From: Chlamydiota bacterium
Lineage (GTDB): Bacteria > Chlamydiota > Chlamydiia > Chlamydiales > SM23-39
Assembly (NCBI GenBank): GCA_021772165.1
Contig: JAJFMM010000049.1
Span: 1-5,626, forward strand
DNA length: 5,626 nt
Direction: 5' to 3'
Positions 1-5,383 of the stretch are shown here, piece after piece; the stretch's first letter is position 1, and the number at the start of each line of letters is the position of its first letter. The notes beneath the pieces are model-generated. The model did not search any database. It had not been told where the DNA came from and saw only the letters and a program-made list of their open reading frames with translations. Both the position numbers and the translations under genes were made by a program.

Positions 1-119
1 AAGTGGCGATGCCGGAGCTGGAGCAAATCCTTTTTTAGCGCTGGGATCCAATCCAATGGTTATAGTCCAGTCATGCTTAGACATGCAATCCACGAATAAC
101 CTCATGCGCACATCCAATG
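1..119 (+). repeat. Long direct repeat, copy 1 (LRR paralog 5' region)
   Basis: These 119 bases are identical to 1633-1751, with an offset of 1632 that keeps the reading frame. The match continues beyond 119 with only a few differences to about base 235 and then decays into the LRR region. It starts at the window edge, so the repeat probably extends further upstream. It reflects tandem duplication of the gene, possibly followed by gene conversion. Confidence 0.97.
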
Positions 120-1441
120 AATTAAAAGAAATTGTCAGACATAACTATAAGCTGGGGAATTCAATTTGGATTGGAAAGCAAGATACGATTACATTAGATG
201 AATTAAGGCAGCGTCATGGCGAATCTAGATCTAATGAAAAAATAAAGCTCGATTTATCAAGCAGCAACATTAATGACACTGAGATGCGATCGATTGTAGC
301 TAGATTTCCCAACATAATCGAAGTAAATGCTAATCGCTGCCATGGACTAACAAGCGCAGGCCTCTCCCATCTGCTGCGAGCACTTCCACAACTCACCAGC
401 CTCAATCTGTCAGGCACTAGCATCTCGGACGCGAGCCTCGCCCATCTGCAAGGACTCTCTCAACTCACAAGCCTCAATCTGGCGGGTACCTCTATTACGG
501 ACGAAGGCCTTGCTCATCTGCAAGGACTCCATCAACTCACAAACCTCAACCTAGAGGCCCTGGCTATTACGGACGAAGGCCTTGCTCACCTGCAAGGACT
601 CCATCAACTCACAAACCTCAATCTGTGGAACATTCGTACTACGGACGAAGGGCTCGCCCATCTGCAAGGGCTCCATCAACTCACAAGTCTCAATCTATGG
701 AACGCTCACATCTCGAACGAGGGACTAACTCATCTGCATAGTCTCCAGCAACTCACAAGCCTCAAACTAGGGGGCTGTAATTCGATCACAGACGCGGGTT
801 TTGGCCGTCTGCTACGAGCACTCCCACAACTCAGCCGCCTAGATCTAATAGGGATGGAAAAGATCAAAACCAGGGGCTTCTCCCATCTGCAAGAGCTTCA
901 GCAACTCACAAGCCTCAATCTAGCGGGCACTAGTATCTCGAACGCAGGCCTTGCCCATCTGCATAGTCTCCAGCAACTCACAAGCCTCAATCTGAACTAC
1001 AGTAAGATTACGGCAGCCGGCCTCGGACCTCTGCTGCAAGCACTCCCACAACTCACAAGCCTCGAGCTGAATCAATGCGATCGGATCACGGACGAGGCAT
1101 TCGCCCATCTGCATAATCTCCCACAACTCACAAACCTCAATCTGCGTTTCGCTAGAGTCGACGACTGTAGCTTCTTCGCCCATCTGCAAGAACTCCGTAG
1201 TCTCAATTTGGAGTTGTCTGCGATTACGGATGAGGGCCTCGCCCATTTGCAAGGGCTCCAGCAACTTACAGACCTCAACCTGGCTTTTGCTAAGATCTCG
1301 GACGAAGGCCTCGTCCACTTATATGGGCTCCAGCAACTCAGAAGCCTCGACTTGAGCTACGTTAAGATCACAAACGCAGCTCTCATCCATCTACAAGAAC
1401 ATTTGAAAAATTGCTCAATAACCCCCAGAATAATTCACTAA
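1..1441 (+). CDS. LRR protein with F-box-like N-terminus, 5'-truncated by window edge
   Basis: The reading frame is open from base 2 to the TAA at 1439-1441, giving 479 visible residues. The ATG at 56 is probably internal, because the 18 codons before it match the middle of the downstream paralog exactly. By that comparison about 54 N-terminal residues lie outside the window, for a protein of about 533 aa. The N-terminal part (QSCLDMQSTNNLMRTSNELK and onward to NSIWIG) has the spacing of hydrophobic residues seen in F-boxes. From base 392 there are 14 LRR units starting at 392, 464, 536, 608, 680, 752, 830, 905, 977, 1052, 1127, 1193, 1265 and 1337. Most are 24 residues (LTSLNLAGTSITDEGLAHLQ followed by GLHQ); some are 22-26, and two weaker units precede them. 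No signal peptide or membrane segment is visible. The family normally mediates protein-protein contacts. A secreted effector acting on host ubiquitin ligases is an inference from the F-box-like part. Confidence 0.9.
   Translation, partial: SGDAGAGANPFLALGSNPMVIVQSCLDMQSTNNLMRTSNELKEIVRHNYKLGNSIWIGKQDTITLDELRQRHGESRSNEKIKLDLSSSNINDTEMRSIVARFPNIIEVNANRCHGLTSAGLSHLLRALPQLTSLNLSGTSISDASLAHLQGLSQLTSLNLAGTSITDEGLAHLQGLHQLTNLNLEALAITDEGLAHLQGLHQLTNLNLWNIRTTDEGLAHLQGLHQLTSLNLWNAHISNEGLTHLHSLQQLTSLKLGGCNSITDAGFGRLLRALPQLSRLDLIGMEKIKTRGFSHLQELQQLTSLNLAGTSISNAGLAHLHSLQQLTSLNLNYSKITAAGLGPLLQALPQLTSLELNQCDRITDEAFAHLHNLPQLTNLNLRFARVDDCSFFAHLQELRSLNLELSAITDEGLAHLQGLQQLTDLNLAFAKISDEGLVHLYGLQQLRSLDLSYVKITNAALIHLQEHLKNCSITPRIIH
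392..1405 (+). repeat. 72-bp tandem coding repeats (14 LRR units)
   Basis: The DNA itself is periodic, with a basic unit of 72 bp and units of 66-78 bp in places. Adjacent units can be nearly identical: 492-549 and 564-621 differ at a single base over 58 bp. The phrase CATCTGCATAGTCTCCAGCA recurs at about 730 and 957. Such similarity, including third codon positions, indicates recent unit duplication or recombination between units. Confidence 0.9.
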
Positions 1442-1462
1442 TCAAAGTTAAATTTACCCAAC

Positions 1463-1466
1463 AGGA
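1463..1466 (+). promoter_or_regulatory. Ribosome binding site of the short LRR gene
   Basis: AGGA lies five bases before the ATG at 1472 within the 30-bp gap between the two LRR genes. The gap is too small to show a convincing promoter, which fits co-transcription of the pair. Confidence 0.6.
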
Positions 1467-1471
1467 ATATA

Positions 1472-2410
1472 ATGTTTAATGAAAAAACAGCGCTGAGTGA
1501 AATGAGCTACCAAAATCAACATTTGGAGCCATTGCCTCAATCCAATTCCAGCAACTTAGCGGAACTTTCCGGTGAAGCGGATAAAGTGAATAACTATGTA
1601 ATCGGGTTGGGGGAATTTCCGGCCATAAACTCAAGTGGCGATGCCGGAGCTGGAGCAAATCCTTTTTTAGCGCTGGGATCCAATCCAATGGTTATAGTCC
1701 AGTCATGCTTAGACATGCAATCCACGAATAACCTCATGCGCACATCCAATGCATTAAAAGAACTTGTTAGACATAACTATAAGCTGGGGAATTCAATTTG
1801 GATTGGAAAGCAAGATACGATAACATTAGATGAATTAAGGCAGCGTCATGGCGAATCTAGATCTAACGGAAAAATAAAGCTCGACTTATCAAACAGCAAC
1901 ATCAGTGACGCTGAGCTGCAATCGATTGTAGTTAGGTTTCCTAATACAATCGAAATAAATAGTGATCACTGCCATGCGCTAACAGATGCGGGCCTCGCTC
2001 ATCTACAAGGGCGCTCTCAACTCACAAGCCTCAATCTGGGGTACACTGATATTACAAATGCAGGCCTCATTCATCTGCAAGGGCTCTCTCATCTCACAAA
2101 TCTAAATCTGAGCAATACTGAGATCGGACACGAGGGTCTTGCCCATCTACGAGGATTCCATCAACTCACAAACCTAAATCTGGAGAGAACTGAGATCTCA
2201 GACGAGGGTCTTGTCCATCTGCAAGAGCTCTCTCAACTCATAAGTCTCAACCTCGGAAGCACTGTAATCACAGACGAGGGTCTTCTCTTTCTACGAGAAC
2301 TCCATCAACTCACAAGCCTAAACCTAGAAGGCACTGAGATCTCAGACGAGGGTCTTGCCCATCTGCAAGCGCGGCTGATCAATTGCACAATAACCGGTCT
2401 CGATGAGTAG
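1472..2410 (+). CDS. LRR protein with F-box-like N-terminus (short paralog)
   Basis: This is a complete gene of 312 aa. The ATG at 1472 is preceded by AGGA at 1463-1466, five bases away, which supports this start. Residues 1-63 are polar, low in complexity and probably disordered (many S, N, Q, G), as is common at the N-termini of type III secretion substrates. Residues about 64-112 are the F-box-like segment, nearly identical to the upstream gene. Residues 134-183 form two weak LRRs. Five regular 24-residue LRRs follow, at bases 2021, 2093, 2165, 2237 and 2309 (consensus LTSLNLxxTEISDEGLAHLQ). The C-terminal tail (INCTITGLDE) parallels the upstream paralog's (KNCSITPRIIH), so the two proteins share both ends and differ in repeat number. 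The gene lies 30 bp after its paralog and is probably co-transcribed. Its role as a host-directed effector is inferred; the binding partner is unknown. Confidence 0.92.
   Translation: MFNEKTALSEMSYQNQHLEPLPQSNSSNLAELSGEADKVNNYVIGLGEFPAINSSGDAGAGANPFLALGSNPMVIVQSCLDMQSTNNLMRTSNALKELVRHNYKLGNSIWIGKQDTITLDELRQRHGESRSNGKIKLDLSNSNISDAELQSIVVRFPNTIEINSDHCHALTDAGLAHLQGRSQLTSLNLGYTDITNAGLIHLQGLSHLTNLNLSNTEIGHEGLAHLRGFHQLTNLNLERTEISDEGLVHLQELSQLISLNLGSTVITDEGLLFLRELHQLTSLNLEGTEISDEGLAHLQARLINCTITGLDE
1633..1751 (+). repeat. Long direct repeat, copy 2 (LRR paralog 5' region)
   Basis: Second copy of the repeat at 1-119, with no mismatch. The first mismatch is at 1752 (C here, A at 120), which changes Glu to Ala in the protein. 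The next differences include both silent and replacement changes. Confidence 0.97.
2021..2380 (+). repeat. 72-bp tandem coding repeats (5 LRR units)
   Basis: Five regular 72-bp units begin at 2021, 2093, 2165, 2237 and 2309, each encoding one 24-residue LRR. They carry the same core words as the upstream gene (CATCTGCAAG, CAACTCACAAG) but differ in the variable positions. The array is shorter and more regular than that of the upstream paralog. Confidence 0.88.
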
Positions 2411-2417
2411 CATTCTG

Positions 2418-2960
2418 TTAGCGACGATTGATCAATTCTACGATCTCGTTATGTCCCGCTTCAGCAGCCACGATCTTCAAAGTGATTAGATAGATCTCCG
2501 AAATTTCAGTAGACTCAAGAAGAGTCCGCATGAGCTCAAGATCTCCGTTTTTAGCGGCTAGCTCCATCGCCAAGTCAGAATCCATGCTGGGAACTTTGCC
2601 ATTTTCAAGCAGAACTGTCGCAAGCTCAGAATCTCCTCTTTCAGCAGCAACCCTCACCGCATCACCGCGAGCATTCTCAGTCAGGCGGACCTGCCGACTT
2701 TCCATGAAATCTAAAGCCCTTTTGACGACGCTGCCGGCGGTCTCATTTTCACTTAGCTTTTTGATCTCTATCCAGGACGCGTCGCTGATCTTTGAGCTGA
2801 TACTGTTAGCTAGTGTATTCAGAACTGCTTGCCTCTCATCATGTAGAGAACTAAGAAAATCTTTACTGCTCAACGAGGAAACTAAATGATGCTCTCTTGG
2901 AATGTGGCACTCGATCGCTCTATAGAGCTCTAAACTTAAACAATTAATTGAAGTTGTCAT
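2418..2960 (-). CDS. Ankyrin-like repeat protein with F-box-like N-terminus
   Basis: This is a 180-aa protein. The start ATG at 2960 has AGGGA five bases upstream. Residues about 7-42 (LSLELYRAIECHIPREHHLV, then SSLSSKDFLSSL) follow the F-box pattern: L-x-L-E-L, hydrophobic I, H-I/L-P, then a second helix with S-S-K-D-F. Residues about 98-178 form roughly three helical repeats of the ankyrin type (AVRVAAERGDSELATVLLEN, LAMELAAKNGDLELMRTLLE, LKIVAAEAGHNEIVELI). The A-A-x-x-G-x-x-E-hydrophobic-hydrophobic-x-x-L-L core is present, but the usual G-x-T-P-L-H is missing, so the repeats are atypical. No signal peptide or membrane segment is visible. Its stop codon lies 7 bp from the stop of the convergent LRR gene, and a related gene lies just upstream on the same strand. 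A host-interaction role is inferred from the architecture; the function is not known. Confidence 0.85.
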   Translation of the reverse strand: MTTSINCLSLELYRAIECHIPREHHLVSSLSSKDFLSSLHDERQAVLNTLANSISSKISDASWIEIKKLSENETAGSVVKRALDFMESRQVRLTENARGDAVRVAAERGDSELATVLLENGKVPSMDSDLAMELAAKNGDLELMRTLLESTEISEIYLITLKIVAAEAGHNEIVELINRR

Positions 2961-3012
2961 GATTTTCCCTAAAAAAAGAGAGAGGTTATCAATTTTCAGA
3001 GTAAACAGACAA
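2961..3012 (-). promoter_or_regulatory. Leader of the F-box-like/ankyrin gene (shared element, poly-T, ribosome binding site)
   Basis: On the minus strand this reads TTGTCT (3012-3007), a 16-base spacer, GATAAC (2990-2985), CTCTCTC, seven T (2977-2971) and AGGGA (2970-2966), then five bases to the ATG. The first two words are a weak candidate promoter. The block AATTGATAACCTCTCTC plus the T-run (2994-2971) recurs in front of the next ankyrin gene. UCUCU could pair with AGGGA (one G-U pair) with the U-run in the loop. The shared block is seen directly; promoter and folding are inferred. Confidence 0.45.
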
Positions 3013-3028
3013 GAAAATAAATCATCAA

Positions 3029-3559
3029 TTAACCAGGAATGTAAACTGGTTCATACAGAGCCTGAATAATCTTGCAGTACTTCATTTGAATAGTGAGCCA
3101 GTCCTTAAGATTTTGTGGACTCTCTAGAGAAGCATCAATAGCCGCCATTTTAGATCCCCAACCAGCCTCTACCAGTGCGCGATTTCTAACTGCTTTTGAA
3201 AGTTCAGAAAACGCGAGTATAGCTTTCACGTTTTCAAGGTTTCCTCTCCGAGCGGATTGCTGGATCGCCCACTCTAGAGTGTCATCTGTGATTTCGCCCT
3301 GCTTCAGCAGATTCTGCACGAGCTCTGTCTCATCTGTTAAAGAGCTGATTCTGAGCGCCAAGTTCCTCGATTTAACCGGCACTTCTTCAGATGAAAGCAA
3401 GTTTTGTACAGCATCAAAATCTCTATTATAAAGAGCATCGTATATCTGCTCTGCGATCTTATCAGAGGTTTCTTGAGCATCTCCCGAGAGAGTAGAAATA
3501 TTAGACAACTCTTCGCTAGCTTCAGCCGGAGCAGAGAGAATCAGCGCGGTGGAGTTCAT
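3029..3559 (-). CDS. Ankyrin-like helical repeat protein, probable paralog of its neighbour
   Basis: The protein is 176 aa if it starts at the ATG at 3559; an in-frame TTG at 3601 would add 14 residues through the poly-T leader and is less likely. Residues 1-30 are polar and small (S, A, E rich). Residues about 35-132 form about three helical repeats (LYNRDFDAVQNLLSSEEVP, ELVQNLLKQGEI, SARRGNLENVKAILAFSEL) that recall ankyrin units but lack the canonical turn. The pattern LL-x(4)-VP-x(5)-LA, followed by ELV-x-x-LL-x(3)-EI, also occurs in the downstream neighbour, so the two look like diverged duplicates. The C-terminus (about 133-176) ends in an aromatic-rich tail. No F-box-like segment is seen here. 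The ribosome binding site is odd: AGGA is only two bases from the ATG and AAAGGA is twelve away. The function is unknown. Confidence 0.82.
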   Translation of the reverse strand: MNSTALILSAPAEASEELSNISTLSGDAQETSDKIAEQIYDALYNRDFDAVQNLLSSEEVPVKSRNLALRISSLTDETELVQNLLKQGEITDDTLEWAIQQSARRGNLENVKAILAFSELSKAVRNRALVEAGWGSKMAAIDASLESPQNLKDWLTIQMKYCKIIQALYEPVYIPG

Positions 3560-3604
3560 AATCCTAAAATATCCTTTAAAAAAAAGGAGAGAGGCTAACA
3601 ATTT
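3560..3604 (-). promoter_or_regulatory. Leader of the second ankyrin-like gene (shared element, poly-T hairpin)
   Basis: On the minus strand this reads AAATTGTTAGCCTCTCTCC, followed by eight T (3585-3578), then AAAGGA (3577-3572) and a second AGGA (3565-3562) two bases before the ATG. The first part matches the leader of the neighbouring ankyrin gene. TCCTTT and AAAGGA (3588-3572) are a perfect 6-bp inverted repeat around a short U-loop, which would hide one purine-rich candidate ribosome binding site. No clear -35/-10 pair is recognisable. Confidence 0.42.
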
Positions 3605-3643
3605 CTCAAATATTCGGACAGTTAAACTTCACCCATAGATTTT

Positions 3644-4144
3644 TCATTTCAACGCGTCAAAAGCTTTTGAATAGTCGGGCTCTTGAGCGATCTCAGGGAC
3701 TAGATCTCTGTAGATCACTTGATCCTTCTCATCGAGGACGAGGATGGAGCGAGCCAGAATACCTGCGAGAGGGCCATCTTCAATGAGCAGGCCATAGTCC
3801 TTTCCAAACTGCTGATTGCGCATCATCGATAGGGTAGAGACATTTTTGACATTCTCCTGATTGCAAAAGCGCGCTTGTGCAAAGGGCAGATCGGCAGATA
3901 CGACGAGGATCGCAATCTCCGGCTGTTTTTTTGCAAAATCATTGAGATGCTTTGTCATGGTGCTGCAGACGCCGGTATCGAGGCTCGGAACGGTCGCGAT
4001 CAATTTGCGTTTGCCCTTGAAATCGGAGAGCGTTTTGTTTTGAAGCTCTTGGGTAACAAGCAGAAAATCAGGCGCCTGCGAATGCAGAGCAGGGAGATCT
4101 CCTGCTGTTTGGATCGGGTTACCTTTCAATGTAATTTGTGCCAT
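3644..4144 (-). CDS. tpx: Thiol peroxidase (atypical 2-Cys peroxiredoxin) Tpx
   Basis: Tpx reduces hydrogen peroxide and organic hydroperoxides in the cytoplasm (periplasm in some bacteria), using electrons from thioredoxin. The protein is 166 aa, the usual length for the family. The N-terminus MAQITLKGNPIQTAG matches the typical FxGNP-V/I start, which favours the ATG at 4144 over an upstream in-frame codon at 4189 that falls inside the neighbouring gene. The peroxidatic Cys60 sits in VPSLDTGVCSTMT, and the resolving Cys94 in SADLPFAQARFC; the spacing of 34 equals that of the E. coli enzyme. Other family signatures are present: TLSMMRNQQFGKDYG, LAGILARSILVLDE and a C-terminal EPDYSKAFDALK. 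It starts 10 bp after the methyltransferase stop, with GAGGA close before the ATG, so it is probably the last gene of the operon. Its role there may be to protect an oxidation-prone product, which is inference. Confidence 0.97.
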   Translation of the reverse strand: MAQITLKGNPIQTAGDLPALHSQAPDFLLVTQELQNKTLSDFKGKRKLIATVPSLDTGVCSTMTKHLNDFAKKQPEIAILVVSADLPFAQARFCNQENVKNVSTLSMMRNQQFGKDYGLLIEDGPLAGILARSILVLDEKDQVIYRDLVPEIAQEPDYSKAFDALK

Positions 4145-4154
4145 AAATCCTCGG

Positions 4155-4907
4155 TTAGATAAGTGTGAGACTACCACGTTTTTTCGCATAGCCGCAATAG
4201 CCCGTTTTCAATGAACGCGAAAACTTGAAGGAGAAGTCGGGCGGCACGCGTCTTTGAAAGACCATCTTCCAAAGCGGTTTGGAAAAGCGCGGCTCGAATC
4301 CGAGCAGCGTCTGGAAGGTCATTCGATGGCTTTCGCACATCTCTTCGAGCTCTTTGGGCTTGATGAAGAGGTGGTAGACGTGCATGTTTTTCGGCGCGTT
4401 GGGCACGCACCAGTCCACTCCTTTAATGACGAGGAGGTAGCTCAAGGGATTGCGGTTGAAGGTGTGGAAGAAAAAGAGCCCTTTTGGCTTGAGAACGCGA
4501 GACGCCTCACGGATCAGCTGGTTCGGATTTTCGACATGCTCGAGCACATCCATCGCACAGACGACATCAAAGGATTCGTCGGGATGGGGGAGTGAGTAGG
4601 CAGTCGCTAGCTGGTAGTCCACGGAGCGCGTTGCATCATAGCGCATGGCCACTCTGAGGCTCTCTTCAGAGAGGTCTATGCCGGAGACTTGGTGTCCTTT
4701 TTTGGCGAGCTCATTGGTCAAAAAGCCCGCTCCACAGCCGATGTCGAGGACGGCACTGGAGGGAGGGATTGTTTTTGCAATCCAGGGTATGCGCAGCGCA
4801 TTTTCCGCGCGGAGTAGCGCAATCGGATGATCATTGCCTGTGTACCAATCTTCTCCGAGTTGATCGTAGAAGGAGTTATTTATAGTTTTTTTGCTGTGCC
4901 TTTCCAT
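4155..4907 (-). CDS. UbiG-like class I SAM-dependent methyltransferase
   Basis: This is a 250-aa enzyme. The open frame extends to 5111, but that part overlaps the upstream gene and reads like a frame shadow (Arg/Cys/Ser-rich). The ATG at 4907 gives MERHSKKTINNSFYDQLGED, a UbiG/Coq3-like beginning (F-Y-D-x-L, then W-Y and a DHPIALLRAENALRI helix). The SAM-binding motifs are clear: VLDIGCGAGFL (53-63), the acidic GIDLS after strand 2 (77-81), FDVVCAMDVLEHVENP (113-128) and LKPKGLFFFHTFNRN (139-153). It transfers a methyl group from SAM, most likely to a hydroxyl of an aromatic ring. UbiG itself acts on ubiquinone precursors, but the type III polyketide synthase upstream suggests an alkyl-phenol or pyrone substrate. 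The start overlaps the preceding gene by 28 bp, implying translational coupling. A true ubiquinone-pathway UbiG cannot be excluded. Confidence 0.93.
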   Translation of the reverse strand: MERHSKKTINNSFYDQLGEDWYTGNDHPIALLRAENALRIPWIAKTIPPSSAVLDIGCGAGFLTNELAKKGHQVSGIDLSEESLRVAMRYDATRSVDYQLATAYSLPHPDESFDVVCAMDVLEHVENPNQLIREASRVLKPKGLFFFHTFNRNPLSYLLVIKGVDWCVPNAPKNMHVYHLFIKPKELEEMCESHRMTFQTLLGFEPRFSKPLWKMVFQRRVPPDFSFKFSRSLKTGYCGYAKKRGSLTLI

Positions 4908-5383
4908 ACAAAATTCCAAAAGACGATTTGATAGATTAAAAAACAGCTCATCGCTAGTGCCTGCATGCGTAAAAACAGGGTGAGCTGCTCTGGATTGTCC
5001 AGCCACCCGGCCAGCCAGGGCGCAACGGGGGCTCCTTGTACAACAGGCCAGATCAGTCCGGCTACTGTTAGTGTAATCGGATGCAAAATAAAGAGGAGTG
5101 CGTGCAGCCACTGCTCAGATCCGGGGCAGTGCTCTTTATGCACAAACTCATCTTTGGTGACAAAGAGTGTCGAAAAAATGGCCAGCCCGATGTAGAGCTT
5201 GAGTGCGGTGGGGGAGTAGGGAACCAGAAGTACGTACAACATACAGATGAGCACACTCAATGTATCGAGGGGATGGCCGATTCTCTCCCAAAAGGGGAGG
5301 CCGCGCTTGATGTGAAAGACGCCTTCATCAAGCCCGATCACGATGGCTTGGAGGGCAAAAGGGAGTACAGCTATGAGCCACAT
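4880..5383 (-). CDS. Small multi-pass membrane protein in polyketide synthase operon
   Basis: This is a 167-aa protein that I cannot assign to a named family. Hydrophobic stretches near residues 2-18, 41-57, 60-75, 94-114 and 138-157 suggest four or five membrane segments. Between them lie many ionisable metal-ligand-type residues: D19, E20, H24 (LDEGVFH), E33, H37, D40 (WERIGHPLD), D78, E79, H82, E84, H85, C86 (KDEFVHKEHC), E90, H94 and H101 (EQWLHALLFILHP). Such spacing is reminiscent of membrane metalloenzymes such as hydroxylases or desaturases, although the classic three His-box pattern is not present. The ATG at 5383 overlaps the synthase's 3' end by 13 bp and is preceded by GGAAAA. Its own end overlaps the methyltransferase by 28 bp. 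The tight packing suggests it works on the same product, perhaps at the inner membrane. A purely structural or transport role remains possible. Confidence 0.88.
   Translation of the reverse strand: MWLIAVLPFALQAIVIGLDEGVFHIKRGLPFWERIGHPLDTLSVLICMLYVLLVPYSPTALKLYIGLAIFSTLFVTKDEFVHKEHCPGSEQWLHALLFILHPITLTVAGLIWPVVQGAPVAPWLAGWLDNPEQLTLFLRMQALAMSCFLIYQIVFWNFVWKGTAKKL

Noticed and set aside
920..1318. 132-codon open frame on the minus strand within the LRR gene
   Set aside because: It is the antisense of the LRR repeats and shows the same 24-residue periodicity (repeated CELLE/QMGEA words); no ribosome binding site or independent identity.
392..1405. 72-bp periodic DNA considered as CRISPR or non-coding satellite
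   Set aside because: The period is a multiple of three, stays in frame and encodes textbook LRR units; there are no unique spacers.
2530..2889. 119-codon Ser-rich open frame on the plus strand
   Set aside because: Antisense of the ankyrin-like gene; serine richness arises from the complementary codons, and the minus-strand frame has the repeat structure and ribosome binding site.
3602..3643. Possible intrinsic terminator after tpx
   Set aside because: No GC-rich inverted repeat followed by a T-run can be found on the minus strand in this gap.
3875..4162. 95-codon open frame on the plus strand over tpx
   Set aside because: Antisense shadow of the well-supported Tpx gene.
4908..5111. 68-codon N-terminal extension of the methyltransferase
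   Set aside because: It lies entirely inside the membrane protein gene, is Arg/Cys/Ser-rich like a frame shadow, and the UbiG-like homology begins exactly at the ATG at 4907.
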